From Antedon mediterranea (lineage: Eukaryota; Echinodermata; Crinoidea; Comatulida; Antedonidae): a stretch of DNA of 64,000 nt. The notes beneath the pieces were generated by a model. That model saw nothing but the letters and a program-made list of their open reading frames with translations. It was not told where the DNA came from and did not search any database. The stretch covers positions 3,782,001 through 3,846,000 of the forward strand of contig NC_092672.1 in assembly GCF_964355755.1 (NCBI RefSeq), in the 5' to 3' direction. The translations under genes were made by a program, and so were the position numbers. Position 1 is the first letter of the stretch; each line of letters opens with the position of its first letter. This document shows, piece by piece, positions 12,153-23,761 of this stretch.

Positions 12153-12159
12153 ATACATA

Positions 12160-13407
12160 CAGTATGTTACTCTGTATTCAAGAATTTTCCTATGATAGAC
12201 CTACGGTACTTGACATATAATGCCATATGTAAAGATACAGCACAGAGAATCGGATGTTTCACATTGCAAAACAATTCAGTGTGAATGCATGTTACAGTAG
12301 ATAGAATCAGGGATTTCACACTAATCATTTTGCAAGTTATATTATATTATAAGTTGATCTCTCCTACACATGAATTCCATGTTAATGTATGAAGTGGATA
12401 GGCATTCTCCGTTGTTTTGTTTTTAAAGTTGTACTTTTAATTTGGTGTGATTTGACTCAATTCTCTTTTTAGTTAAGTGCAAACTTGTTGATCGGTCAGT
12501 AAACACTAACTCAAATTTGCGCATGTGACTGCAGCCATGTATATATGTCCTTGTTTATAAAGTGCATTATATACTTTTTACAGTTCATATTAAAATTCAT
12601 ATTCATTTCATTTTTTTTACCCTGGGGAAGGAATAATATTTTTTTTAAAACATTACCATTTCTGTCTTGCGGTTTTTCTATTTTATATTTATTTATTTAT
12701 TCAAATCCCTACCTCGCAGCCAATTGTAAATGTACATTAAAAAGTTCAATTACTTAATAACATATAAAAACAATTACTTAAAAAATGCTTTTTGACGACA
12801 GCTTTTTGCAGTAATATTTTTTTGAATTAATTTAATATATATTTTTTAACAATATAAATCATAATTCTGTATATGAAATGCATTCAACCCCTGTCGTTGT
12901 GGACAGACAAACGGGCGCCGTCTTGGTGGCAGCACTGACAAGAGGGACCCTTTAGGGGAGAAGAAAGTTGTGGTATGTGTCGTCCACGTCCTGTGCGCAA
13001 TTCAGCCCAGTAGGCTGCAAGTCACAGGTTATTTCCCCATTTACATTTACATATACTTAGGTTGTAAATCTTAACACGATTCTCTTTAGGTTACAATAGT
13101 GTAAAATATGAGATATTTTATCTTATTATTTACAGTATGATTGTTGGTAATGCATCTTGATTCACTTCATAAATACCACATCTGCTTCAATGCTGGCTAC
13201 CTTCGATTTTTATATTTTAGCTCTTGCTTTTCAATCATCATCAAATTTATTAATTTGTTTGCTTTTGTGTCTTAAACCGACCTGTACTTAAATGCAATAC
13301 TCGCTGTTGGTCATACCATTAATCAGCATTAAATTGATGATAATACTCAGCTGGAAGTAAATCCATATTTATCATTTGAAAGTAACCTCCATATTTTTTG
13401 TTGAATG
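12160..13407. other. Gene-free stretch with a GC-rich island
   Basis: AT-rich and non-coding apart from 12,898-13,025, which is conspicuously GC-rich ('gggcgccgtcttggtggcag', 'gtcgtccacgtcctgtgcgc') with no open frame or fold that I recognise. It may be a fragment of a mobile element. Confidence 0.4.
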
Positions 13408-13556
13408 CTAACGATATTCTTTGCCATCAAAACAATGCCAGTTTTCAAGCTTTTTGTTGTTGCACTCTGCAACACATCTCCCTTTTCTTCCACAGCTAAA
13501 TATCTCTGGATACTCCTCATTGGGACAAACTATGCCATATGTCAATGCCATACAAA
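13408..13556 (-). CDS. Terminal exon of a small cysteine-rich protein
   Basis: On the minus strand a strong acceptor (polypyrimidine tract then TTTTCCAG at 13,557-13,560) opens a phase-1 exon that encodes 48 full codons and stops with TAG at 13,410-13,408. The peptide begins CMALTYGIVCPNEE and ends CFDGKEYR. It has six cysteines spaced C-x8-C-x9/10-C-x5-C-x3-C-x9-C, with 'CGRKGRCVAEC' in the middle. Six cysteines in so short a stretch suggests a disulfide-bonded, probably secreted domain. The pattern does not match ShK, big defensin or CSalphabeta spacing as I know them, so no function is given. The start of this exon, with its acceptor, is duplicated just upstream at 13,660-13,785. Exons encoding a signal peptide were not located. 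Confidence 0.45.
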
Positions 13557-13785
13557 CTGGAAAACAAAAATCTTGAATTTTTAATAATACTCTTACATAA
13601 AGAAAACATAACAATGTTGCTGATGAATGAACATACATCCAAAAGCTATATATCCCATATGCCATACAAACTGGAAAATAAAAAATCTTAAATTTTTAAT
13701 AATATTCTTATATATTATTAGATAACATACTGTAACAATTAACCCATTTAGTTTTCAATTGTTTCTGATGAATGACCATACTTAC
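13547..13785 (-). repeat. Partial tandem duplication of exon start and acceptor
   Basis: Segments 13,547-13,636 and 13,661-13,781 are homologous: both read 'tgccatacaaactggaaaa', then an AT-rich tract, then '(g/t)ctgatgaatgaacatac'. A weaker third trace, 'gccatgcaaatgaaactgga', lies at 13,857. Read on the minus strand, each has a TTTCCAG acceptor followed by TTTGTATGGCA, so the 5' part of the cysteine-rich exon has been copied. Confidence 0.6.
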
Positions 13786-13884
13786 AATATTCCTCACTAC
13801 TTCTTTCTAAGTACTTTTCTTATCGAAATGTAAAGTACTGTCCCATCAAAAACTTTGCCATGCAAATGAAACTGGAAACTTTGT

Positions 13885-14040
13885 AAAGCTCTGTCTACAC
13901 TATCAAACTTTATGTGATAAAAAAAATGTGATAAGCCCATATATGGACAGTACCTTATGTCATATCACTACTATATTTGGGCATATCACTACCATATTTG
14001 GACACATTTGTTTTTGTCAAACTAGTTTGATAGTGCTTTA
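13885..14040. mobile_element. MITE family A, copy 3
   Basis: AAAGCTCTGTCTACACTATC at the left and CAAACTAGTTTGATAGTGCT at the right, with the internal 'catatatgg' and two 'actaccatatttgg' units. Confidence 0.75.
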
Positions 14041-16027
14041 GTCAACGTTTTTTAACAACTTCTATTGTTACCAAAGTAATACAAATTACTACATAAACTG
14101 TTTTATTTTTTTTTTAAACTATAACTGAACTGCATCATTTCCTTTGTTGGAAAAATTATTCTTTTGCTAAAATTTCCATTTTTTATTTCCTTTTACAGCA
14201 AGCCCTCTAGCACAATGTGACCTTTTGCAGGTAGAGAGTTTTTAGTTGCATATTTTAAGGGTTTGTCATAATATTGGAAATTTTTTTTTAAAGATCATGT
14301 AAGCCTGCTAATGTCATATTTTATAACATTAATTTGTTTTAGTCAACGAAATATAATGTATCTTACAAGAAGTGAAATATACACCTGTCAAGAAAATTAT
14401 TTTAACATTTATAATTGTGTTATCGCCGAGACAGCTGACAGTTGTAATGAATTACATCATTATTTTTGTATATATTATATATTTCATTTCTTGAAGGAGC
14501 CATTATAAATCTTTATTAGAAACTAATTTGTTTTTTTTATTTGTTTTATGTTTATTTATATTTTTAAATTTCCATTTTGTACCTTAGTCACTTTTGGGAT
14601 TTTTTTCTTTATCATTGGTTACTAATTGGAATAGTGTAAACTTCCTTTTGTAGATTTTTATTGAATATTTTAATTTTCTTTATTACATCTATTAACTAAT
14701 ATAGAACATATTTCTATAACTTTTTATCTATTCCATTTTATTCAATGATTTTTCAACATTAATCTCCTAATATAAAAAATGAGGACTTGAATACTGTATG
14801 CACATAGACATTTATTCAAAGAGAATACAAATATTAACATTTCTGTAGTACCTTTATAAAGACCAAAGCACTTTACAAGAACACATCATCCGAAGAACAT
14901 TACTTTTTAAGTGTTTGTTAATATTTGCCACTGATAGTGAATTGTTGATTGTTTTTGTGAGACTATTCCATAGTCCAACCAAGCTTTGAAAATGAATGTC
15001 AACAGAAATGAAATTATGCACAACACAAATAACATTTTATATATATTTTTTTGTTTGCATGAAGTGGCATCTGTTGTGTAAAGAGATACTGCTATAAATT
15101 AATACCATTATATAAATCAATATTTGTATTAACTTTATGGATTAACCTTCTTTAAATCATGTATTTATTCATACTGTGCATTCATGTTTGACACTCATTT
15201 TCATTGATTGATATTTTTTATTGATTTTCAATCATTTCATTATTAGTATTTTTATTTATATATGATGATATTTTACATAAAGTCTTTTGGAGTGAGAAAA
15301 TGATTTTAATGTAGTTTTAGGTAATGTTGATTAATAGAACAGAATTCATGACAGTTGTAATAGTCTGAACAGTTAACGTACTTCCACAATCCAACCTACA
15401 TCAGCGTTGGTGCAGATTGGTATTTTATTTTTTGATGTTTTGGTATAGAACATGAAAACATTCATTAAAATATTTAACTGAGAAAATTGTTTTCTTTGTA
15501 TACAATTGCTCATTACACTACAGATTCATAACATCTGTGTAGGAAAAAAAATGGTAATCATACATAATAAAAGAAATTTAGTTAGGCGATTTATAACTGC
15601 GAAATAGTATTCTTAATATAATTATAAATTGTGAGCTTGGTGAGCTTTCTGTTGTCTCCATTTTTACTCCTTAACAATAGTACAGTGAGAAATGTTGATT
15701 ACTAAATCTTGTAGAAATGTTATTTCAATGGTTTATTGTCCAAATTCTGTCATTGTCTAATGTGCAGAATATATTGCTGAAATCAGAATCCCTGTGTGCG
15801 TATATTGTTGATTTGTTTCCATTAACCTTGCTACTCTTCTGAATCTCCAGGTATTTGTTGAGAATTTTCCAGGAATTCCTCATAACTTTAGATTACTGCG
15901 GCTTGCAATGCTTTTGTGTTTATTCATTTGTTTCCATCTTTAATACTTTATGAAACTTTTTCTTTCTGTTCAAGTGTTCTATTACTTGCTTTAACCTACC
16001 TACAGTATTATTACTTTACCAAATATT
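14041..16027. other. Gene-free AT-rich stretch with old repeat remnant
   Basis: At 14,835-14,885 the words 'tagtacctttataaag' and 'caaagcactttacaag' resemble the start of a widespread SINE/LINE-type repeat. Nothing else was recognised, and no exon was found. Confidence 0.4.
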
Positions 16028-17018
16028 TTAAAACTCCAGAATTTCAACCGTTAGGATTACCTTATTTCTTAAAACTCCAGAATTTCATAAGTTTAGTATT
16101 ACTTTATCTCCTAAAACTCCAGAGTTTCATAAGTTTAGGATTACTTTATCTCTTAAAACTCCAGAGTTACTCTAGAGTTTCATAAGTTTAGGATTACTTT
16201 ATCTCTTAAAACTCCAGAGTTACTCCAGAGTTTCATAAGTTTAGGATTACTTTATATATTAAAACTCCAGAGTTTCATAAGTTTAGGATTACTTTATCTC
16301 TTAAAACTCCAGAGTTACTCCAGAGTTTCATAAGTTTAGGATTAATTTATCTCTTAAAACTCCAGAGTTTCATTAGTATTACTTTATCTCCTAAAACTCC
16401 AGAATTTCATAAGTTTATGATTACTTTATCTCTTAAAACTCCAGAGTTACTCCAGAGTTTCATAAGTTTAGGATTACTTTATCTATTAAAACTGCAGAGT
16501 TTCATAAGTTTAGGATTACTTTATCTCTTAAAACTCCAGAGTTACTCCAGAGTTTCATAAGTTTAGGATTACTTTATCTCTTAAAACTCCAGAGTTACTC
16601 CAGAGTTTCATAAGTTTAGGATTACTTTATCTCTTAAAACTCCAGAGTTTCATTAGTATTACTTTATCTCCTAAAACTCCAGAATTTCATAAGTTTATGA
16701 TTACTTTATCTCTTAATACTCCAGAGTTTCATAAGTTTAGGATTACTTTATCTATTAAAACTCCAGAGTTTCATAAGTTTAGGATTACTTTATCTCTTAA
16801 AACTCCAGAGTTACTCCAGAGTTTCATAAGTTTAGGATTACTTTATCTCTTAAAACTCCAGAGTTTCATTAGTATTACTTTATCTCCTAAAACTCCAGAG
16901 TTTCATTAGTATTACTTTATCTCCTAAAACTCCAGAATTTCATAAGTTTATGATTACTTTATCTCTTAAAACTCCAGAGTTACTCCAGAGTTTCATAAGT
17001 TTAGTATTACTTTATCTT
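16028..17018 (+). repeat. Complex 42/53-bp minisatellite
   Basis: About 20 tandem copies of a 42-bp unit, aaaactccagagtttcat + aagtttaggattactttatctctt. A 53-bp form has an extra 11 bp 'agagttactcc', and a shorter form has 'cattagtattactttatc'. The mixed order of forms points to unequal exchange. The frames over it (89 and 70 aa) are translated repeats, not genes. Confidence 0.9.
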
Positions 17019-17214
17019 AAGTTTTTTCCAAATCCACTTATTTAAAGGGACTAGTTTTGGAAGGTTTAGGATGTTTCCCTAAATCCGCATATTTAAATTT
17101 TTAAAAACCTCACAACAGAATGAAAAACTTTTTTTTTATGGATTTTTTCTCTCTCTCAAACTCATAAGGTTACTGCTTTCCAGTATTTAATTTTATTACT
17201 TCCTTTATTAGATG

Positions 17215-17430
17215 AAACAAAATATTATATTGAATTGTGATATTGCTGACAATGTTTCATTTATACTTTCCACTGGGAATGTGATACTGCCAATGGTGAC
17301 ATTCAAAATGTTTTTTGAAAAAATATCTAGATCACAAACTGTAATAGATAGATTAAAAGAAATCTCAAGGGATTTAAGATTGCAAAAGAAATTTGACAAA
17401 GAATGTAGTTTACCTAAATTAAAACTCTAA
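17215..17430 (+). CDS. Possible terminal coding exon, unidentified
   Basis: A good acceptor (attacttcctttattag, ending 17,214) precedes an open frame that starts MKQNIILNCDIADN, includes a charged 'DRLKEISRDLRLQKKFDKE' helix-like segment, and stops at 17,430. It is 71 aa, soluble and lysine-rich. AATAAA occurs near 17,725. I do not recognise the protein. The opposite strand is also open over most of this span, so the frame could be chance. Upstream exons were not found. Confidence 0.28.
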   Translation, partial: KQNIILNCDIADNVSFILSTGNVILPMVTFKMFFEKISRSQTVIDRLKEISRDLRLQKKFDKECSLPKLKL

Positions 17431-17830
17431 AGTACCTGTATTTATTGAAAAATCCCAAACGAATGATTTTCTTCGAAAGCGGTTTGTAGTTTATAAACAA
17501 AGATCACGTTTCAGATTACATTAAAACCGGTGTTGTCGGGTAGCATTCATAATGAAATGACGTTATTATTACCTTCAGAACTGGAGAATGTGTGAATGTT
17601 ATTCCTCCATGGAAAGATGTTCTTGGCAATTGAGACCAACATCAATTACTAAAGTCTTTGATCCGTTTTTGTGAGGTTTTTTTTGCTGGCAAGAACAGTT
17701 TTAAAATGTTTTTTTTTCTACTCAATAAATATATTTTTCAAGTAGAAAGAGACTCAATAAAGACTTATTGTTTGCATATAGTTATCTCCATTTCCCTATG
17801 TCCATAGCTAGGCTGCATTTCTGTATTAGT
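17431..17830. other. Gene-free stretch
   Basis: Non-coding; AT-rich with T-runs, and an AATAAA near 17,725 that could serve the putative exon upstream. Confidence 0.4.
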
Positions 17831-18187
17831 ATTACCGTATATTTCGGTGTATAAGTCGCACCTGTGTATAAGACGCACCCCATAACTGAGAGTAAAATAT
17901 CGGTATTTTTTATATCGTCGATGTATAAGACGCACCTTATATTTCATCAAAACAATTTTTTTTTAAATTTTTGTAATAATATATTTTGTTATATCTACAA
18001 CGGCGTCCTTTATTTAGGTTTTTTCTTTTCTAGCCTACTCAGGCCTAGCAAACGAGGTGACGATAGCCTAGGCCTGTGTACAATCTGTGTGGTGAGACAT
18101 TTATGTTCGGTGTATAAGACGCACCCTTAATTTAGAGGTCAAATTTGCGGGTCAAAGTGCGACTTATACACCGAAATATACGGTAAT
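17831..18187. mobile_element. Palindromic-end MITE (ACCGTATATTTCGGTGTATA)
   Basis: The perfect inverted ends of about 30 bp begin ATTACCGTATATTTCGGTGT and extend into 'ataagtcgcac'. Just inside are further copies of 'tgtataagacgcacc' (about 17,872, 17,921 and 18,111). The interior holds no transposase. The element at 62,601-62,794 has the same TACCGT end and 'gtataagyc' subterminal repeats. Confidence 0.8.
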
Positions 18188-21100
18188 TCAGGAAATTCAT
18201 CAGTACTTCCATAGTAATTTATGGACATTTCATAGTACTTGATAACCATGTTTGCTCTGGCCCACTTTAAAGACTTTTAGTTTTAAAAGTTGTGAACATT
18301 CACTATAAAGAGCAACATACATTCTGACCTTGTAGGAATTTCTTTCTACAAGATGATTGATGTCATTCAATGATATATGAACAAAACAAGCGATTCATTC
18401 CATTACCTTGCAAATAGCAACTACTATCTGAACGTTTGCGCAAATTATGCACACTACTTGCACCTATGATTTATAATGGTTTTTTTTTTCTCTGGTACGC
18501 TAAGATTAATCGGGTAAAATGTTGTTAATAACGGAATCACAAAGTTATTGTGAGCCTGTGTCATTCATTAGTTATTATAGTCTGTGGATTCTTTAATGGA
18601 AGAAGGATAAGAATGAAATCAAGATTGTAAACGGTTTGAATTTATTACCATTTACATCTTACGGAAATAGTTTTATCTTTTAAATTTATGGTGATTGATG
18701 AGAGTGTGTATATTCCATTTGTCCTTAAATTTGAAATGTATCTTGCCAGGTTTGCATTACCATTAATAGTCCTACTTGTTGTTCATAGCAATAAAAGAGC
18801 ATTTAGTACAACAAATTAAGCCTTTGGAAACAAAACAATGTCTACTGAAGATTTACAACTTTGTAAATGTCAATAGAATCGTGTTTACCTAGAAACTGAA
18901 TTTGGATTAGGCCCTCCAACGGCAGCCGCAGTGCACCCCTACCCATCAGATCAGCACATTAGGTGATAAAAAATGTATAATAAACCTTTATTTTTTTAAT
19001 TATTAAACAGAAAATCAATAAAATCAATAAAGCATCATTTAATGAAAATAGAACAATAATTAAATCTTTTTATGTCAAAAAGTCGAGCAGCGTTTTTTTA
19101 TAAGAAATATTGAATGGTGTACCAATGAGCACTGTATGTGAGAACCAATAGCTTAGAACAAATTGAGAAAGTCAAAATTTCTAAAGATTTTTTAAAATCA
19201 AACTGGATAAAGTGACATTGACTTGGTTTATATATAACACAACAAGTAGCAAATGGATTTAAACTTTCTTAAAAGTGTAATCTTAGGCTTATATCTTTAC
19301 GATTGTCTTAGTATTTCTCTATATTTATCCATGGATTCAGAAGATTAAATACGCCTCTAAGAATCTCAAAACATTGACTAACAGATTAGTTTATCAAGAC
19401 TGATTCCATTACTGATTATCCAATTGTATTACATAAGCCTACTGTATGTAATAATGGAATGTGATTGGTTGAAACTGCATCACATGATTACTGAGAATAT
19501 ATTTCCCTCACCTTCAGAAAATATATATTTGCTCGAGCAAAATATTACTCCCTCAGGAATGTCAAATCTTATATTTAACCTAATCAGGAAATATCTGTAT
19601 AATATTAATATACAGATTTTGCCCGCTTAGAGGTGTAATATATTTGATATCATCTAAGGGAATTAAATTTTTCTCAATACTATATAATTTTACGAAGCAT
19701 TTTATTGTCAGTAGAAACAGGTCTAGCTCTTTATTACTTACATCTGTGTGTTATAATAAAGTTTTACGTAAAAGTGTCAGTTTATATTTGTTGTAACATC
19801 TATTTAATGAAATTTGGTCAAGTGTTGATTTTCAAACGAGGTCCTGGATTCATATGTGTTGCATTTAATACGATAATACTAATAATGTTAATCAATTTTC
19901 CATTTGGTCAAGTTTTGATAGAAGCCTTTGATAATGGATTGTAGCGTACTAAATTTAGTAGTGTATCTTATCACAAAGTTTCAATTTCCATTATTATCAT
20001 GTTTTTTTGGTGATAAAAAGATAATGTAGAAGCCCTATTCAGGGGACACCTTTGGGATTAAAAAAATTGTCGCGCGTCTTTTCTTATGAACAGGAATTGT
20101 CCGAGTATTTTCCTTGCCCGTTTCATGTGGAAGTGTCCCCTGAAAAGGAGGGGTTCAATGTATAGAAGTTACATGTAATCGGATGATTGAATCCTTGGAA
20201 AACTATTGTAACACACACACACACAGTTATCTTTGCCATTTGATTGGTTTAATTGTATCATGTGCTGTTTAGAATTAGGTCTATTGCACCATAAAAGTTA
20301 TATTTAATGGTTCTATTGCATGGTCAGCTTTTTGAAAACCTTTTTAGAATTTTGTGCAATGTTGGGCTGGTTATTCTGTTGCCAACATCCAAACGCTGCC
20401 TTTTTAAGCTGTCTAGCCTTTGGCATTGATTGATGGATGGAAGCAACAGATTGAATACAAGTTACAATATTTGTTCATAGGTTGAAAGCCCTGACTGTCC
20501 TTTTTAACTTTGCTCCGCCATAGTCAATATTTTCATTCTGTCATCTCATAAACATTCATTATTTGTATACTGAAATACAGTTCTCTTTAAAGATTCCATT
20601 GCAACTCGGAGGTTACTGATACTTGTTTAACCATCAGCTTAGATACTGATTTAATCATGCTTTATAAGCTGACTGCACTATCGTCTATTAACCCTTAGGT
20701 GAAAATGTCATTGATTGAGTATGTCTATACGTGTGGGCAATTCAGTGAACGCTTATTTTTCACCATTAAATTAATCGATGCTGTAGTTTAAAATTTTGAA
20801 ATATCAAGCAGGTTATCGAGAAACTACCATTACACAGGGAATAATTTCGACAGTGTAGCATAGCAAAAAGCTATACAAAACAACCTTATTGCTACACATT
20901 TCTAAAATTGTGTAGCAAAAAATACAATACAAAACTATGTTTCTCGACTAAAAAATCAGTTTGATTTTAAAATGAAATTTTTCCCTGTTACATCTACCAT
21001 GAAAACATGCTCCGGGACAACATTCTCTGAAACGCAACTTGCTCTAGGACACCTAGCATCATGTCACTTATTATTTGCGTATGATATAGTTTTGTATTGA

Positions 21101-21394
21101 TTAAGTTTAAATCATCATCAAGTTTTATCCATGTTAACATATTCCACTAGCTGCGGGTTTGTTTTGTACAACTAATATAATTTGGCATTTGCTTGATAAT
21201 GATATTGTCTTGCCAAAAAGTTGCTAGATGTAAAGTCATCAAAATCTTTAATGGATTACTGTAGACTTAACCTATTAGTACAATACCTTACCTTTTGGTG
21301 TTTATTACAAATATGGTGGCATACACACCCACAAATGAAGTAACAAAAATTGTTATTTTCGAATTAAAAGCGAGCAATTTTATGCTTAACCTTT
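18188..21394. other. Gene-free AT-rich stretch
   Basis: It includes a fragment at 19,083-19,112 matching the end of the 198-bp dispersed element ('gagcagcg' then 'taagaaatatt'), a (CA)n run near 20,212, and a decayed pogo/Tigger-like remnant at 20,030-20,165 ('ccctattcaggggacacc' facing 'gtgtcccctgaaaagg'). At 20,850-20,940 are two inverted 'gtgtagca' segments. No exon is supported. Confidence 0.4.
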
Positions 21395-21405
21395 TTCCAT
21401 TCAGC

Positions 21406-21646
21406 TATGTTAGAAGGGAAATTAAAATGTTTTTTAGACAAATTTCTTTGCTATTGCCGTCACAATGGATTCGATAATGCGCTTAATATACAAGTTCAGA
21501 GAAAGACCAAAAGCCCAACAGGAAGAAGACCAATACAACATGAAAAAGGAAACAGAACTTTTCACATGCGGACCTATCACATGTTTGCTCAAAAACGTAC
21601 AGAGTGGCGAACACAAGTGAGATGCTCAATGTCTAACGACGATTAG
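21406..21646 (+). pseudogene. Possible exon or retroelement C-terminal remnant
   Basis: An acceptor-like 'tttttccattcag' ends at 21,405. An open frame follows from MLEGKLKCFLDKF to a stop at 21,646, with a C-terminal 'KRTEWRTQVRCS' that recalls the basic Trp-containing ends of some non-LTR reverse transcriptases. 'gatgatgatga' just after the stop resembles a LINE tail. A second frame (ATG at 21,465, 51 aa, MDSIMRLIYKFRERPK...) overlaps it, so the reading frame is uncertain and the call is weak. Confidence 0.25.
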
Positions 21647-21767
21647 CATTTAAGATGATGATGACATTGCTATCACATGCTTTCTTCTTCCCATAAGGGT
21701 CTTTTCCTGTCAAGCTGACACCAGATTGTGCTCATTCATCAGTCCCCGAAGGTCATGAATTTGTTAA

Positions 21768-21865
21768 TTATTTTTTTTTTTTTTTTTTTTATTTATTCGG
21801 TATATAAAAATATATTACAAAACGACAGTCAAGGACTGAAGTGAAAAATTAGATGGCGCCCATCC
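21768..21865 (-). repeat. Probable retroelement 3' end with poly-A
   Basis: A run of about 22 T (21,768-21,791) followed by 'atttattcggtatataaa' reads on the minus strand as a 3' end with poly-A. The family was not recognised. Confidence 0.3.
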
Positions 21866-22378
21866 ATTGGATATGTAAACACTAGTTGAAATTATTTTGC
21901 TTAAATCACATAAAATGAATAACATAATGTTTTTATTATAATAATGCAGCAATATCTCATGAAATGTTATAAAATCGCGTTTCGCATTTGTAAATTTGAT
22001 TGAATCTAAAATTGTATGACAGTTTACATAGTATAGACAGCAAGTAGGTACTTGAACGGCACATTTTCAAGTTTACAACCCTCGTTTTATTTTTCATCGT
22101 CACAATTGAATTTACAAGAAAAGTAAGGAAACGTGACAAATTGTTTTAATGCTTACAAATTAAATTTGAAAGTTGAACATAAGCAGGACAACCAGAGGCT
22201 TTTTAAATGTCTTAAATAAGCATTTCAAAGTTTGTTTATTTTGTTCATATAAATTCAAATTCAGAATTTCTAAAAATTCACCTTAACATCAAGGTAAGGT
22301 TAAGCAACAACATTTACAAAAATGAAAATAGAATGTTAAAGAGTCGCTATCCAATCTAGTTTGAACAATACCATGAAA

Positions 22379-22450
22379 GCCCCAGTGGTCTAATGGTTAG
22401 GACATCTGCATATCAAGCAGGCGGTCCGAGTTCGAGTCTCGGTTGGGGCG
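22379..22450 (+). tRNA. tRNA-like gene, anticodon ATC (Glu-like body)
   Basis: The 72 nt fold into a full cloverleaf. Acceptor GCCCCAG pairs with TTGGGGC (one G-T); D stem GTCT/GGAC has an AATGGTTA loop; anticodon stem TCTGC/GCAGG has loop ATATCAA; there is a 4-nt variable loop; T stem CCGAG/CTCGG has loop TTCGAGT. The discriminator is G. Boxes A and B are intact and five T follow at 22,453. The anticodon reads ATC, nominally Asp (GAU), but the D arm 'GGTCTAATGGTTAGGA' is of the tRNA-Glu kind, one change (T34A) from TTC. It could be a functional tRNA, a decoding-altered pseudo-tRNA, or a SINE progenitor. No second copy was seen here. Confidence 0.7.
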
Positions 22451-22452
22451 AC

Positions 22453-22457
22453 TTTTT
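22453..22457 (+). terminator. RNA polymerase III terminator
   Basis: A run of five T starts two bases after the discriminator base of the tRNA-like gene, the expected position for pol III termination. Confidence 0.65.
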
Positions 22458-22469
22458 CTCATTCTCACA

Positions 22470-23060
22470 GATTTCCTCATCTTTATCGTTTCAAATTAAT
22501 TAATTAAATTTCAGTATATCACCGGGCGGTTTAGAAATGTTCTTTGCCTGATATGTTTATATTTATATTTTATGCATACAATATATAAATAAAATATGGT
22601 TCGTACACTACCAGTGTCTAACTAATACACTTATTTATTACTTATATTCTCACTATATTCATTTTTTCATTTATAATTTTTAATTCTTGTAAAACCTCCT
22701 TTAAAAAATGATGTTACCTTCAATTGCATTATCTTTCTATATTTTTAATATAATAAAATCAATAGTAAAATAGTAAAACATTTATTACTGTGTATCTTAG
22801 TTCTATATTTGGAATTTCTTATTAAATTTGAAAGTTGAACATAAGCATTTCAAAAGTTTGTTGCCAAGTAAAAAAATATTGTATTCTATTCTAAATTCTA
22901 AATTAGATTTTTTTCAATTTCTACAAAAAATGTTCATAGAAGCTGGTGAATAAAATTTCTGGGAATATTTTTATTATTTTCGGTTGCTCACAAATTGTGG
23001 AGGTAAACCAGCTTAGTACTCAACTAGGTTTAATGAAAAATTATTTTTTAAGATCTACAA
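22470..23060. other. Gene-free AT-rich stretch
   Basis: Two 'aaatttgaaagttgaacataagca' segments (about 22,160 and 22,825) indicate an old local duplication around the tRNA-like gene. No coding signal was seen. Confidence 0.4.
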
Positions 23061-23064
23061 AATT

Positions 23065-23325
23065 TAATAATACCACATTTATATAGCGCCTTTACACATT
23101 TGTTGGATCAAACACGCATGACATACTCCCATAATGCAGCTAGTAATCAGCGCAAAGTTGTGTCTTGATCTAACCGGGTTCCTATTTTATACACCTGGGT
23201 GGAGAGAGGCAAATGTAAGTAAAGTGTCTAAAGATACAAGCAATCAACGAGTGTTGGATTTGAACCACGATCTCACGATCAGTAATCCAACGTTCAACAC
23301 ACTACGCCACGAGCCCTTATGAATT
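23065..23325 (-). repeat. SINE-like element, minus strand
   Basis: On the minus strand the right end reads as a tRNA-like head ('gggctcgtggcgtagtgtg' then 'ggttcaaatcc' as box B). The other end carries 'ggcgctatataaatgtgg', a motif seen at the ends of many metazoan SINE/LINE families. It is about 260 bp. Confidence 0.5.
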
Positions 23326-23526
23326 TATATCTTGAAGGGTCTTTGTATTCAAGTAATCAAGTCAATGAGGATAATTAAATGAGCCGAGTCTCAATTATAT
23401 TTATTGAATTATTAATATTAGTAGTCTTTGAACTTTACAATTAAGAAGAAATATTAATTTGTAGCACTCTTCTGAGACGTCTTAATTTTCAAGTGTCACC
23501 ATGGATTTGATGAAATTATTGAATTT

Positions 23527-23692
23527 AAGCTCTGTCTACTCTATCAAACTATTTTGACAAAAAAAAGTGAAGTGTCTAAATATGGTAGTGATATGCTTAA
23601 ATATGGTAGTGATATGCCCAAATATGGTAGTGATATGCCCAAATATGGTAGTGATATGCCCAAATATGGTAGTGATATGCTTAAATATGGTA
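23527..23692. mobile_element. MITE family A, copy 4 with expanded 21-bp array
   Basis: It starts AAGCTCTGTCTACTCTATC. Six tandem 21-bp units (aaatatggtagtgatatgcc+c) fill 23,575-23,692 and the distal TIR is missing. Reading through the units gives a KYGSDMP repeat, which is not a gene. Confidence 0.75.
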
Positions 23693-23761
23693 GTTTTATT
23701 ACTGTGTATCTTATTTCTATATTTGTAATTTCTTATTCAAACTGTTTACTTTGCTTTTTTT

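Noticed and set aside
15916-16909. Two frames rich in TPEFHKFRITLS-type repeats
   Set aside because: They translate the 42/53-bp minisatellite.
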